Shown: positions 1-9,775, numbered from the stretch's first letter. The stretch is 64,000 nt of DNA from Thioploca sp. (GCA_012032555.1 JAAUSR010000003.1:1-64000); one strand, 5' to 3'. Notes: generated from the letters alone by a model not told the origin. Program-made: numbers and translations.

Positions 1-2183
1 GTACGTGCCTGGATCGTCTGGTCAAGCAAAATAGCCAAATTATTTAGCGAACTGGCGGTAGCGGGATGGTTAGCACCTAATTCTTGCTCAAGAATCGCTA
101 ACGCCCGCCGGTACAACGGTTCAGCAGCAGAAAAGTTTCCCGTGGTATTAAAAAATCCAGCTAATTGATTTAGTAGATCAGCTAGCTCAATCGGTGTTGA
201 AACGGTTTTTTCATACTCAGCTAAAGTGGTTTTGTAGCAAGCAACCATGTTCGCTGAGGTTCCTAAATATCGCCAGTATTTCCATAGTTCATATTTCTTA
301 TCATCCTGCATTAATTGATGAAACATGGATATTTCGCTAATACAAGTTTGTAATTGGTTGTTTTCATTAGCATGGAACCAATGATAAGGCAATTCATCTG
401 CTTGACGACTATCTAGCGGTTGTTGGCTAAAATAACTGGCGAGGCGGCGATGAACCGATTGTTGATCAGTGACGGTGGGTAAATAACTTTGTTGCACAGC
501 TTGGCGAAAATAGTCATGCGCAAAACCCCATAAACTATTACGATTAATTAGGGCTTCACGCACAGCGAGAAAAAAAGGTAACCATTGATTTTGCGGGAGT
601 GGTTGTGCGGAACTTAACATGGTTAACCACTCGGTTTCGGTTAAGCCTCGGCGGGCTGCCCATAACACCGTCAAAGCATCTCGCACTAACTGAGGACGTT
701 CGCGTTCGTAATCAGCGGCTAATCGCGTTAACACTTTTTGGTACAACGCCACTACCGAATCTGCTGCTAAGTAATTATTGAGTTGTTGTTCTAATTCTTT
801 GAATTTACCAAACAACCGCAATTCTTCCAGTAATACTCGTAAATACAAAGGATTAGCGGTGAGCGGGGCGACGACTAACTGTTGAACGTGGTGTGGACTG
901 AGTTCTTTGTGATAGCGATGTAAATAGCGCCGAATTAAGTCCTCGCGTTCTAGTTCAGTTAATGGTGCGACTGTTAGCGTTGACCAAGCTCGCGATTCCA
1001 ATGCGGTTAAACTCATTCCGGGTAAAGTGGCAACCAGCAAGCGAATGCGTTTCGGAATGAAGCGTGGTAACCAATTTAACTGTTGTGCAGTTTCAGCGAG
1101 TTGGTTAAGCCCATCTAAAATCAGAATAATTCGGCGTCCTTGTTGTTCCGCTTGTGCATGAGCGGCGGCGAACCAAAAAGGTAAACGGTCACTAAGTTGT
1201 TGGGGATCCGTAGGTAGTGGTTCGGTCATGGTAAAATGCGTTTGCAATTCGGTCATGATGCGTCGTAATAAAACTGCTTCCTCAGTGCTGTAAGGCGAAC
1301 TACCGATGAAATGAAAAATCACCACATCTTGCGGGTGCCGCTGGCGATAACTTAACGCCCAATTAGCTAACAACGCTGATTTACCAATGCCGGACTCTCC
1401 CAGAATAATCAACGGTGGCTCATCACTCGCTGCTTGTGCATCTAATCGCTGTAAGTCTGCTGGGCGCTCAATGTACACTTGTTGCCGACTGCGGGCAAAA
1501 TATTCATGTTCTAAAGCTTCTTGTTGCTGGGGGGTGAGACGACGATTGAGCGGAAAGCGACGATTAATATAATGCCATAAATCGCGTAATATCCAATTCA
1601 CTAATTCATCGGGCTGTTGATAAGTTCGTACTGGTAGCCCACTGGCACGAATGCGTTGTTTTAAATCGGCTAACCGTTCTTGAGATTCTGGGGAATCGTC
1701 TGGAAATTGAGCAGCTGGTTGGGATGAGGCAGAATCCCGAAAATAATAGCGCATGAATTCAGGGATTGAGTTTGCAGTGCGGTGTTGCTCGGCTAGTGCT
1801 AATGCTTGCAAGATTTCTAATTCGGTTACGCTACTTCGTGGATTATGATCCGTTAACCAAGTATATTTGGCTTGCAAATCAGCATATTTTTCAGCATAAT
1901 TAGGTGATTGGAAATCATAGATCCGGCCATAACGTTCCCCTAAAATAGCGATAAAGTAAGGATAACAATCCGCTACCGCCGTCAAGCAAAGATCGATGAC
2001 TTCAGCTAGTTTTCGCTCTGCCGAGATTCCCCACCGTAAGTCGATAAAAACTAATTCGACACCCCGCCGACGACATTTTTGCGGTAACCGCAACCAGACT
2101 GATTTTGTTAATAATTCACGTTCTGCAACCAGATCGTCAAATGTCGAGGAAATAAAGACACGAATTTCACGAGAAATTGTCAT
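1..2183 (-). CDS. STAND-type signalling NTPase: DUF4062 + P-loop NTPase + TPR (3' end off window)
   Basis: The reading frame is open from an ATG at 2183 to the left edge of the window, so the C-terminus is missing (727 codons seen). The N-terminus reads REIRVFISSTFDDLVAEREL, the signature of the DUF4062 domain that precedes STAND NTPases. A Walker A motif, GESGIGKSALL, lies near residue 265 and a Walker B-like stretch, RIILILDGLNQL, near residue 355. The last visible residues, HPATASSLNNLAILL, are a kinesin-light-chain type TPR repeat, and more repeats probably follow. Proteins of this build are regulated switches: TPRs sense a ligand, and the NTPase oligomerises to turn on the effector domain. 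Several are antiphage or cell-suicide factors, but no effector activity is shown here. It is transcribed divergently from the vWA/PP2C/kinase genes. The domain assignment is firm; the role is inferred. Confidence 0.88.
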   Translation of the reverse strand, partial: MTISREIRVFISSTFDDLVAERELLTKSVWLRLPQKCRRRGVELVFIDLRWGISAERKLAEVIDLCLTAVADCYPYFIAILGERYGRIYDFQSPNYAEKYADLQAKYTWLTDHNPRSSVTELEILQALALAEQHRTANSIPEFMRYYFRDSASSQPAAQFPDDSPESQERLADLKQRIRASGLPVRTYQQPDELVNWILRDLWHYINRRFPLNRRLTPQQQEALEHEYFARSRQQVYIERPADLQRLDAQAASDEPPLIILGESGIGKSALLANWALSYRQRHPQDVVIFHFIGSSPYSTEEAVLLRRIMTELQTHFTMTEPLPTDPQQLSDRLPFWFAAAHAQAEQQGRRIILILDGLNQLAETAQQLNWLPRFIPKRIRLLVATLPGMSLTALESRAWSTLTVAPLTELEREDLIRRYLHRYHKELSPHHVQQLVVAPLTANPLYLRVLLEELRLFGKFKELEQQLNNYLAADSVVALYQKVLTRLAADYERERPQLVRDALTVLWAARRGLTETEWLTMLSSAQPLPQNQWLPFFLAVREALINRNSLWGFAHDYFRQAVQQSYLPTVTDQQSVHRRLASYFSQQPLDSRQADELPYHWFHANENNQLQTCISEISMFHQLMQDDKKYELWKYWRYLGTSANMVACYKTTLAEYEKTVSTPIELADLLNQLAGFFNTTGNFSAAEPLYRRALAILEQELGANHPATASSLNNLAILLDQTIQAR

Positions 2184-2922
2184 AGTATAGTGCCGTAGGA
2201 AATCTGTTTTAATGACTAACAAAAAAGTTTAGCATTTTTGGGGTTCAAGTATCTATAACAAATGTAGCTAAAATCTTATCGAGATGTTGTGGTTGATTAT
2301 TTGAGATAGATAAGAAGCATCAGTTTTCTTCGGTAGAATCACAGCGGTTGAATAAGTCTTGGTTATTTTTTAATGCCGTTAATCTAATAGGAAAAGGTTA
2401 GGTAAATCTAGAAGATGAGAGGAATTGATGAAACCGGGCAAAGAATAGAGTAAGTTATTAAGGGTTTGCTTGAGTGTGACCAGCACCCAAGCCCCCTAGC
2501 CGCTATTCAAACTTAGGTAGGAATTGTTTGAATAGCCGTCGTTTTCTATTAGAGCAAAACTGATACCAGTTTTAGTCAACTTATTCGATTTTAATTTAGC
2601 ACAATGGGTAGTAAGATTGGCGCCTTAGCAAGGCAGTGCTGGGAGAAGGTGGGTTATTTACAATAACTTTTTTATTTTAAAAAGTGTTATGATTTTTAAT
2701 GTCGTCTTGGCTATCTATCCATTTCAAATTTCTTGGCTAAACGAAATGATTGTGAATCTTATTTCTTTCAAGCAAGATAGATAGCACCACTGTCATAAAA
2801 ATGCCAGATTGTGTTAAAATGGTCATATCAGCATCAATAATTATTTTCAAATAATAATAATTATTATTAATTAATATAACTCATTATTAATCTTCAAATT
2901 TACTTAATTAAGGAATAATACT
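2184..2922. other. Divergent intergenic region, AT-rich
   Basis: No convincing gene is seen. The 740 bases separate the STAND gene from the vWA gene and must hold both promoters. The part just before the vWA start is almost pure A/T. One clear structure is the 10-bp inverted repeat listed separately. Confidence 0.5.
2503..2535. repeat. 10-bp perfect inverted repeat
   Basis: CTATTCAAAC at 2503-2512 is matched by GTTTGAATAG at 2526-2535 around a 13-base spacer. No T-run follows on the plus strand, so an operator or a transcript hairpin is as likely as a terminator. Confidence 0.5.
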
Positions 2923-3759
2923 ATGCCTGCTGCTATCAGTAGCGCTAATCCGTCGTGTTTTGTATTTCTTGTTGATCAATCGGCCTCGATGCAAAAACCA
3001 TTTGGTGGTAGCGAAGCTAACCAGAAGAAGAGCGAAGGAGTTGCGGACGCTATTAATCGTTGGTTACAAAATTTGATTATTAAGTGTGCCAAATCAGAAG
3101 GAATACGAGATTATTATTATGTGAGTGTTATCGGTTATGGTGCCCAAATTAATTCTGCTTTTAAAGGAGATTTAATTGGGAGGCGGTTAGTTCCTATTAG
3201 TCAAATTGCAAATCACCCGTTGCGAATTGAAAAACGAACTAAATTCGTTGATGATGACAGTGGTGATTTAGCTGAACAAACGCTCAAATTTCCGGTCTGG
3301 ATTGAACCCATTGCTAATGGACAAACGCCAATGTGCGAAGCTATTGTATTGGCACAAAGGATTCTTTCTAAATGGTTGGAGGAACATCCCGATTGTTTTC
3401 CACCCATTGTTATTAATATGACAGATGGTGCAGCTACCGATGGTGATCCACGCATTTTTGCTACTAAACTGACTCATTTGGCGAGCAGTGATGGGAATGT
3501 GTTGTTATTTAATATTAACTTTTCTTCCCACCAAGCGAACCCGATTGAATTTCCGGATAGCGACAAAAATTTAGTAGATAAATATGCTAAACAACTTTTT
3601 CAAATGTCGAGTTTGTTACCGGATTACATGAGAAAGATTGCTTCTCAGGAATACAACATCCCGGTTTCAAAAACAACTCGTGGTTTTACTTTTAATGCCG
3701 AGATGGTCGCGCTTATTAAATTTTTGGATATTGGTACCCGTCCAAGTAATTTAGAATAA
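2923..3759 (+). CDS. von Willebrand factor A domain protein, TerY-like
   Basis: This 278-residue protein is essentially a single vWA domain. The metal-ion-dependent adhesion site is intact: DQSAS at residues 18-22, a Thr in NGQTPMCEA near 134, and the Asp of MTDGAA near 167. There is no signal peptide, so it is probably cytoplasmic. It is preceded by AAGGAA seven to eight bases before the ATG. Only one base separates its stop from the ATG of the next gene (PP2C), and a kinase gene follows. A vWA + PP2C + kinase set is the established TerY-P triad, in which the vWA protein is thought to be the scaffold or target of reversible phosphorylation. The vWA fold is certain; the triad role rests on gene order. 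Confidence 0.9.
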   Translation: MPAAISSANPSCFVFLVDQSASMQKPFGGSEANQKKSEGVADAINRWLQNLIIKCAKSEGIRDYYYVSVIGYGAQINSAFKGDLIGRRLVPISQIANHPLRIEKRTKFVDDDSGDLAEQTLKFPVWIEPIANGQTPMCEAIVLAQRILSKWLEEHPDCFPPIVINMTDGAATDGDPRIFATKLTHLASSDGNVLLFNINFSSHQANPIEFPDSDKNLVDKYAKQLFQMSSLLPDYMRKIASQEYNIPVSKTTRGFTFNAEMVALIKFLDIGTRPSNLE

Positions 3760-3760
3760 A

Positions 3761-4492
3761 ATGCACATTACCGCCGAAACCTTTTGGTTACCTAAACAAG
3801 GTTATGCGCTATCTGACTATGAAGATGCTTATTATCCTAATTCGGTTATTAAACAACAAGTCAACATTTTTAGATGCGCCGTTGCCGATGGGGCAACCGA
3901 AAGTTCATTTTCCGGTCAATGGGCACAGTTATTAGTCAAGGCTTACTGTGAAGATAAGTTGGAAGTGGATGGGTTTAATTATTATCTACCCCAATTACAA
4001 CGGCAATGGATTAATCAAGTGACTACTCAACCTTTGCCTTGGTATGCTGAAGCCAAATTACAACAAGGTACATTTTCGACTTTAGTTGGGTTAACTTTGC
4101 ATAAACAACCGCCAATAGGTAAAGTACTCGCTATTGGCGATAGTTGTCTATTTCAGGTTCGTCAAGAAAAGCTTAATCACCGTTTTCCGCTAACTCATTC
4201 GCAACAATTTAATAACAATCCGTCTTTATTATCAAGCAACGTTTCATATAATAAGCACCTTGCACAATATATTTACCAGATAAACATCAAGTGGCAACCC
4301 GGAGATGAATTTTATCTCATGACCGATGCACTGGCTTACTGGTTTTTACATAATTATGAGCAGCATAGTCAACCCTGGCAAGCTTTGCGTCAATTAACTC
4401 AACAGAACTTTAAAGATTGGATTATTAAATTAATAGCAGCACAACACTTATCTAATGATGACGTGACTCTCATGCGTATCTTTCTTAAATAG
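3761..4492 (+). CDS. PP2C-family serine/threonine phosphatase
   Basis: The 243-residue protein carries the PP2C metal-binding motifs in order: AVADGATES near residues 39-47 (Asp-Gly pair), AIGDSCLF near 125, MTDA near 187, and a C-terminal NDDVTLM that matches the last metal-binding Asp of the family. Its length is close to the minimal bacterial PP2C domain, with no fused sensor. The ATG overlaps the end of the vWA gene except for one base, which suggests translational coupling. It should oppose the kinase encoded 95 bases downstream, removing phosphate from the vWA protein or a shared target. Family assignment is by motif; substrate is inferred. Confidence 0.88.
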   Translation: MHITAETFWLPKQGYALSDYEDAYYPNSVIKQQVNIFRCAVADGATESSFSGQWAQLLVKAYCEDKLEVDGFNYYLPQLQRQWINQVTTQPLPWYAEAKLQQGTFSTLVGLTLHKQPPIGKVLAIGDSCLFQVRQEKLNHRFPLTHSQQFNNNPSLLSSNVSYNKHLAQYIYQINIKWQPGDEFYLMTDALAYWFLHNYEQHSQPWQALRQLTQQNFKDWIIKLIAAQHLSNDDVTLMRIFLK

Positions 4493-4586
4493 TCAATTAC
4501 CCAGTATTTTCAATATTAAATGCCGATCGGAGTTGGTTAGTGTCTTCAATAAATATGAGAAAAAATGCTCCTGCTGATGATTCATT

Positions 4587-6455
4587 ATGATTTGTCCAAC
4601 CGCACTAGATTATAGTAATGCGATTCAAAATCCACATCTTAATTTTCAAGATCCTGAATTACAACAAGGTGAAGCAGAAATAACCCCGTTGGGATTACCT
4701 CGTCCTTGGAGTGGTAATTTTGCCACGGTTTTTCAAATGCATTGCCAACAAGAAGATTGGGCAGTTCGTTGTTTTACGCGTGAATTAAGCGATCAACAAT
4801 CTCGTTATGCGGTTATCCATCATCATTTAGAAATGGCTAAGTTACCTTATACTGTCCAATTTAGTTTTATTCCCAAAGGAATTAAAGTCAATGGTCAATG
4901 GTATCCTATTCTCAAAATGGCTTGGGTAGAAGGCGAATTGTTAGATCATTTTATTGTTAAACACTTACATAACGTTAGAATTTTACGTCAATTAGCTATC
5001 CGTTGGGTACGAATGGTTAAACAGCTAGAATCGGCTAAAATGGCACATGGTGATTTACAACATGGTAATATTCTAGTGGTTAAAGGTAATATTAAGTTAG
5101 TTGATTATGATGCCATGTTTGTTCCGGCACTGGGTGGACAAAAAAGTCGCGAAATTGGACATCATAATTATCAACACCCAGATCGATCGGCGAGTGACTT
5201 TGATGTTTATGTGGATCGTTTTTCAGCTTGGATTATTTATATCAGTCTAGTCGCATTGAGTCTTAATCCTGATCTATGGCAATTAGTGGGTGCCGGTGAT
5301 GAATTTATTTTGTTTTGCAGAGAAGATTTTGTCAAACCAGAAGAATCGTTACTTTTAGCTTTACTGGCAACTCATGAAGATCCGCGGTTACAATTACTAG
5401 CACAATTCGTTGAAAAATTACTCTCGATCCCTTTATCACAAATACCACCATTGCTATCACTCGCTAGGCAACTTGAACCACTACTTAATTTAGAAACGAC
5501 TCAGATTCGTTGCTTAAACGATTACATCAATTCTCAGTTAAAAGCGGAATTATTTGAACAATTGTTTTCAGCGAGAAACGATACATTAATAACAATCACC
5601 TCTACAGTAAAAATTAATACCCAATCAAATGAAAAATCAGCAAATAATTCAATAAATCAGACACCAGTGGTCGTAGAAAAAGACACTACACCACTTAATA
5701 AAAATAAATCAAATAATCTACTTGTTGATTTACCGAGAGCATTGCCAATGGTGCCTTGGTTGCAAAATTCGACTAAACTGGCTTCATCGCCAACTCATTT
5801 AGTAGCAGAAATGGAATCAGTGCAATGGTTTCAACAAGCGGCTCAACAAGGTCATGCGGAAGCTCAATATACCTTAGCTTGGATGTATGCGCAGGGAAGA
5901 GGTGTTTCTCAAGATTTACAACAAGCCGCTAAATTATTTCGTCGCGCGGCGCTTAAGGGTTATGCCGAGGCTCAATACCATCTCGGTCTCATGTATATTC
6001 AAGGAATAGGAGTTCCTCAAAATCATACTCAAGCAGCCCACTGGTTTGTTAAAGCGGCTATACAAGGACATGTAGCGGCTCGCCAAGCACGCGTTAACTT
6101 ATATCTTAAAATTGCAGAACAAGGTGATATTCAAGCACAATATTTATTGTGGGTCATGTTTACTCAAGGAGAAACGGGAATTACTCAACCTTTACAGTGG
6201 CTTCAGCGAGCCGCTGAGCAGGGTTATGTTACCGCTCAATATACCTTGGCAACCTTATATGAGCAAGGTAGTGATATTCCACGTGATTTTTCTAAGGCCA
6301 CCTATTGGTATAGACAAGCGCTAAAGCATGGTCATTTTTTAGCGGTTAAACGATACTTAAGGTTGTGGATTTTTCGTTATCAAGATAAAATTAAAATTAT
6401 ATTTATATTGTTGTTGTTATTAGGGATTTCTATAGTATTATATCAATATAGTTAA
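4587..6455 (+). CDS. Protein kinase-like protein with Sel1 repeats and C-terminal membrane anchor
   Basis: There are 622 residues. The first 290 or so form a eukaryotic-like kinase fold: catalytic loop HGDLQHGNILV at about 153-163 and a DYD in place of DFG near 172. The usual VAVK lysine position reads WAVRCF, so the ATP-contacting Lys appears replaced by Arg. A low-complexity Asn/Thr-rich linker follows (about 335-380). At least four Sel1-type repeats come next (about 408-585, for example AEAQYTLAWMYAQGRGVSQD). One hydrophobic segment of about 20 residues ends the protein, so it is probably tail-anchored with the kinase in the cytoplasm. It is the third member of the vWA-PP2C-kinase set. The Sel1 repeats would recruit partners. 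The Arg substitution leaves open a pseudokinase. Confidence 0.88.
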   Translation: MICPTALDYSNAIQNPHLNFQDPELQQGEAEITPLGLPRPWSGNFATVFQMHCQQEDWAVRCFTRELSDQQSRYAVIHHHLEMAKLPYTVQFSFIPKGIKVNGQWYPILKMAWVEGELLDHFIVKHLHNVRILRQLAIRWVRMVKQLESAKMAHGDLQHGNILVVKGNIKLVDYDAMFVPALGGQKSREIGHHNYQHPDRSASDFDVYVDRFSAWIIYISLVALSLNPDLWQLVGAGDEFILFCREDFVKPEESLLLALLATHEDPRLQLLAQFVEKLLSIPLSQIPPLLSLARQLEPLLNLETTQIRCLNDYINSQLKAELFEQLFSARNDTLITITSTVKINTQSNEKSANNSINQTPVVVEKDTTPLNKNKSNNLLVDLPRALPMVPWLQNSTKLASSPTHLVAEMESVQWFQQAAQQGHAEAQYTLAWMYAQGRGVSQDLQQAAKLFRRAALKGYAEAQYHLGLMYIQGIGVPQNHTQAAHWFVKAAIQGHVAARQARVNLYLKIAEQGDIQAQYLLWVMFTQGETGITQPLQWLQRAAEQGYVTAQYTLATLYEQGSDIPRDFSKATYWYRQALKHGHFLAVKRYLRLWIFRYQDKIKIIFILLLLLGISIVLYQYS

Positions 6456-6581
6456 GTGGTTAAATGAATCGAAGTCAATCTGGTTTAACCCAATCCAGTT
6501 GCGCTTGCGGCAAAATTTATTTTTTGTTGGGGAGAGTTTGATATATTTTTAAATTGATTAGAAAAAATTGGGTTTGAATTA

Positions 6582-6802
6582 TTGATATCATGTTATTCTA
6601 TTTTATTAAGCGGTTACGCCCAAGCAGAAAATACTTTTATTAATCAAACCATTGTTGAAACAGAGCTAGCGGCACTAGAAAATACTGAAATAAAAATCAT
6701 TCAAGTAGAAGCTATGGCCGCAGAAAATGCCGGCAAGCTGTGGAACAAAACCCTACTACTACTCCACCTTCACAACATGTTATAAATAATCAATTAAATT
6801 GA
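6582..6802 (+). pseudogene. Small exported-protein remnant, start lost and one frameshift
   Basis: A reading frame beginning with a TTG at 6582 opens with a hydrophobic stretch ending SGYAQA, like the end of a signal peptide, and continues as a Glu/Ala-rich segment. At about 6737-6740 one base seems to be missing: the next frame continues as VEQNPTTTPPSQHVINNQLN and stops at 6802, which looks like a more natural tail than the listed frame. No ATG or good ribosome site is present upstream. I do not recognise a family. It may be the end of the kinase operon or a decayed lipoprotein. Confidence 0.3.
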
Positions 6803-7091
6803 TGTTATTTAATATAATAACACTATACTGTTTTGCTTACACATTCTTCCAAATCGTCTGTTCTTTTTTTCCTCTTTTATGGTCAACTTATGTTAAAGTT
6901 GTTTAGTCCTTCTTAGCAACAATTATTTCTTAATCGAGATTAAATGGTTTTATCAAAAATAACTAAAGAAGGAGCTAGAAATGTTTACCATATTGAATTA
7001 GTTGTTCTCAGATATTCGTCTATTAAAGATTAAGAATCAAACAAGTAACAAGAATAAGGTTATTCAATTAAAGTCATTAGGTAATTGGTGC

Positions 7092-7724
7092 GTGAACGTC
7101 ATTGCTTGTGTACATCAAAAAGGCGGAACCGGTAAAACAACGTTGGCTATCAGCGTTGCTCTCACACTGGCACAACAAAATCAACGCGTGTTATTACTGG
7201 ATACAGATTATCAAGGTACAGCCAGTGATTGGGGACAACAGTTTGGTGAAGTTTTCAACATTGTAGTTCGTTCCCAAGTACAAGCGAATATCCAACTAGA
7301 ACAAGACATCAAGCATTTTCAAACCCATTTTAATTGGTGTGTCATTGATGCAGCGCCTACTTTATCAGATATTACGGTGAAAATCTTACAACTCAGCCAC
7401 GAGTTACTTATTCCAATTCGTCCAGCCCTACCTGACATTTGGGCTATATCAAGATTAGCTTCTCTCATCCATCAAACTCATCGCGCAGTTGGTTACATAC
7501 CCAAAACTAAAGTCATATTTAACCAGTATCAAGGCGAGATTTTACCACCACTCTATGCCGCATTAAGGCAATATCATTTACCGGTTTCCTCTACTTTATT
7601 GCCGCTTGACCCACGCTTTGCTGCTTTATTTACCGGTCAGTCGCTTTCACCATCCTTACGAAGATTGGTTCAAAATTTACTAACCGAAGAAATACCCAAA
7701 AAACTTTTTAACGAACAAAAATAA
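7092..7724 (+). CDS. ParA/MinD-family ATPase (orphan)
   Basis: The protein carries the deviant Walker A motif KGGTGKTT, the VLLLDTDYQGTASDW segment and the Walker B-like VIDAAPTLSD, in the order typical of ParA ATPases that move plasmids, chromosomes or other cargo. I choose GTG at 7092 because it gives the usual short N-terminus (V/M-N-V-I-A-C-V then KGGTGKTT) and about 210 residues. A longer frame from TTG 7002 exists. Further up, a better ribosome site (GGAGCTAG) precedes ATG 6981, but that frame meets a TAG at 6999-7001. No ParB or parS-like partner is visible next to it. It ends at a strong hairpin shared with the convergent sat gene. The ATPase call is sure; the cargo is unknown. Confidence 0.82.
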   Translation: MNVIACVHQKGGTGKTTLAISVALTLAQQNQRVLLLDTDYQGTASDWGQQFGEVFNIVVRSQVQANIQLEQDIKHFQTHFNWCVIDAAPTLSDITVKILQLSHELLIPIRPALPDIWAISRLASLIHQTHRAVGYIPKTKVIFNQYQGEILPPLYAALRQYHLPVSSTLLPLDPRFAALFTGQSLSPSLRRLVQNLLTEEIPKKLFNEQK

Positions 7725-7725
7725 G

Positions 7726-7762
7726 TTGAATAAAGCACATCATGCTACTGTGCTTTATTCAA
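7726..7762. terminator. Bidirectional terminator hairpin between parA-like gene and sat
   Basis: TTGAATAAAGCACA at 7726-7739 pairs perfectly with TGTGCTTTATTCAA at 7749-7762 around a nine-base loop. It sits between two convergent genes, so it can end transcription from both sides. Confidence 0.75.
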
Positions 7763-7787
7763 GAAATGATATTAATTAAGAATATTG

Positions 7788-8984
7788 TTATTGTTGTTGA
7801 ACTTGACTCTGATAATATCCCATTAAAATTTTTGCGACTTCCGGACGAGAAAATTCGGGTGGTAAATCTTTACCCGCTGATAACATTTCTCGTACTTTGG
7901 TGCCAGAGAGGAGAACAAAATCATCTTTGGTATGATCGGGTACATCACGCATCATCACGACTTTATTGAGCTTCTTCGAATAAGCCGTATGATCGGCACG
8001 GAAAATTTCGATTTGTAAAGCACCTGGAGGAACTTCCCGATCAAAAATAGTTTGTGCATCAAAAGCACCATAATAGTCACCTACACCGGCATGGTCACGA
8101 CCAATGATAAAGTGAGTACAGCCCGCATTTTGCCGAAATATCGCATGTAATACCGCTTCCCGTGGACCCGCATACAGCATATCAAAACCATAACCCGTAA
8201 TCATAACGGTGTTAGGGGGGAAATAAATTTCTACCATCTTCCGAATAGAAGCATCGCGTATTGGTGCCGGGATATCACCGGCTTTTAGTCTACCCAGTAA
8301 CATGTGAATAAGAACACCATCGGCTTTGACAGCCTCTTTCGCTATTTTACAAAGTTCTTCATGCGCACGATGCATCGGATTACGGGTTTGAAAGGCGACT
8401 ACCTTTTGCCAGCCCCTTTCTTGAATTTCATTACGAATTTCTACGGCGGTACGGAAAGTATCCGGAAAGTCTTGTTGGAAATAGCTGAAATTCAGCACTT
8501 GAATTGGCCCAGAAATAGCGTATTTACCTAAAGAAGTAAACGTAGCAACTCCAAAATGGCCTATTTCTAAGGTACCAAAAATTCTTTCTGCCATGAAATT
8601 GAATTGTTCGTCACTTATCTGTTCAATGGCTTCAACATCCTGAATGGCTAAAACCGGATGTCCTTCAATATTGGGATCACGTAAAGCAATTCGCTTCGCC
8701 CCCGCAATTGACGAAATATCATTAGTCAGATTAAAAACCGGAACTGGCCAAAATAAACCGCTAGTTGTATGCATTTTTTCAGCGATATTCATGGCATCAG
8801 CGACGTTCATATAGCCAGTCAAAGGGTTAAAGTAACCTCCACCCAGCATAACTGCATTAGCAGCCGCTGCTGAATTGAGTAATAAAGAAGGTAACTCTTT
8901 AGCTTCTTGCATTAATTGTTGATGTTTTTTCTCGTTATACACAAATAACGGATTTAGCGTTTCCGATCCGTGTGGCTTGATCAT
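7788..8984 (-). CDS. sat: Sulfate adenylyltransferase (ATP sulfurylase), homo-oligomeric Sat
   Basis: The 398-residue protein matches the single-chain Sat family used in dissimilatory sulfur metabolism, not the CysD/CysN pair. Catalytic motifs are intact: QTRNPMHRAHE near residue 195 and GRDHAGVGDYYGAF near 293. Sat interconverts ATP + sulfate and APS + pyrophosphate. In sulfur oxidisers it runs towards ATP synthesis, with APS supplied by AprAB. The aprAB genes are not next to it here. The ATG at 8984 is preceded by TAGGAGCA, a good ribosome site. A hairpin 40-80 bases upstream lies in its leader. Identity is firm; the oxidative direction is inferred from the likely host. Confidence 0.96.
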   Translation of the reverse strand: MIKPHGSETLNPLFVYNEKKHQQLMQEAKELPSLLLNSAAAANAVMLGGGYFNPLTGYMNVADAMNIAEKMHTTSGLFWPVPVFNLTNDISSIAGAKRIALRDPNIEGHPVLAIQDVEAIEQISDEQFNFMAERIFGTLEIGHFGVATFTSLGKYAISGPIQVLNFSYFQQDFPDTFRTAVEIRNEIQERGWQKVVAFQTRNPMHRAHEELCKIAKEAVKADGVLIHMLLGRLKAGDIPAPIRDASIRKMVEIYFPPNTVMITGYGFDMLYAGPREAVLHAIFRQNAGCTHFIIGRDHAGVGDYYGAFDAQTIFDREVPPGALQIEIFRADHTAYSKKLNKVVMMRDVPDHTKDDFVLLSGTKVREMLSAGKDLPPEFSRPEVAKILMGYYQSQVQQQ

Positions 8985-9775
8985 TATTTGCTCCTAAGTA
9001 TTCACATAATGGTGCCTAAGTATAAAAAAACCTTGTTTAGTGAGTGAAGGAATAAGGTTTTTATCACTTTAAAATATTTCCTTTTATTATTTACGCTGCG
9101 TATTATACCTGTTATCCCTGTTGTTTCGAGTAATTTATGGGTATTTTTTTATAAAAATAAAAATAGTTAACATAAAAAATATATATTGTTAACCTGATTA
9201 AGTTGGGTATCTTAAATAACTACCCTGATTCACTTCTCGCTTTTAAACTTAAAGAAGAAAGACAAACGAGATCATGATTAGTGTAACAATGGTAGTAAAT
9301 CTGGGCTATAACATTGAAATAATGATTGACTATACTGAATTTATTTAGGTTATTGACCCATCTATTTTAAATAATATCAGAGAACAGGTATAAATATTGC
9401 CTTTTCGCTCGTATCCTATTTTCAGAAACGAATATCATCATGATGAACCGAGTTCTCGATTTGAAAATCTATTTATAAACTCAGCATTTTATAACAGCTC
9501 GGTTAAGCCCTTTTATTAAAGGAACATCATTTTTTGGTGAATAATAATAAATTAAGCCTGATAATAAGTTGATCGCCACGATTTTGCTTTGAAAAGGTAT
9601 CATTATTCTTCCGAGATATGATAAGAAACTAATTCTCTTTTGGCAGAGACAAGATGAGTAAATAACATGAAAAAGCGCTTGTTATCCTATTTTTTTATTA
9701 TTTTGACTTTTTTTTATTAACTCCTCCTTAACATGGGCTAAATCTACTGAATTTTTAAAAAAAGAAAGCACCAAG
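8985..9775. other. Divergent intergenic region with leader hairpin and broken signal-peptide sequence
   Basis: No complete gene is seen. AAAAACCTT at 9026-9034 pairs with AAGGTTTTT at 9054-9062 in the leader of sat, which could act as an attenuator or terminator. The end of the region (from ATG 9667) encodes the probable signal peptide of the WD40 protein in a shifted frame. Confidence 0.55.
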
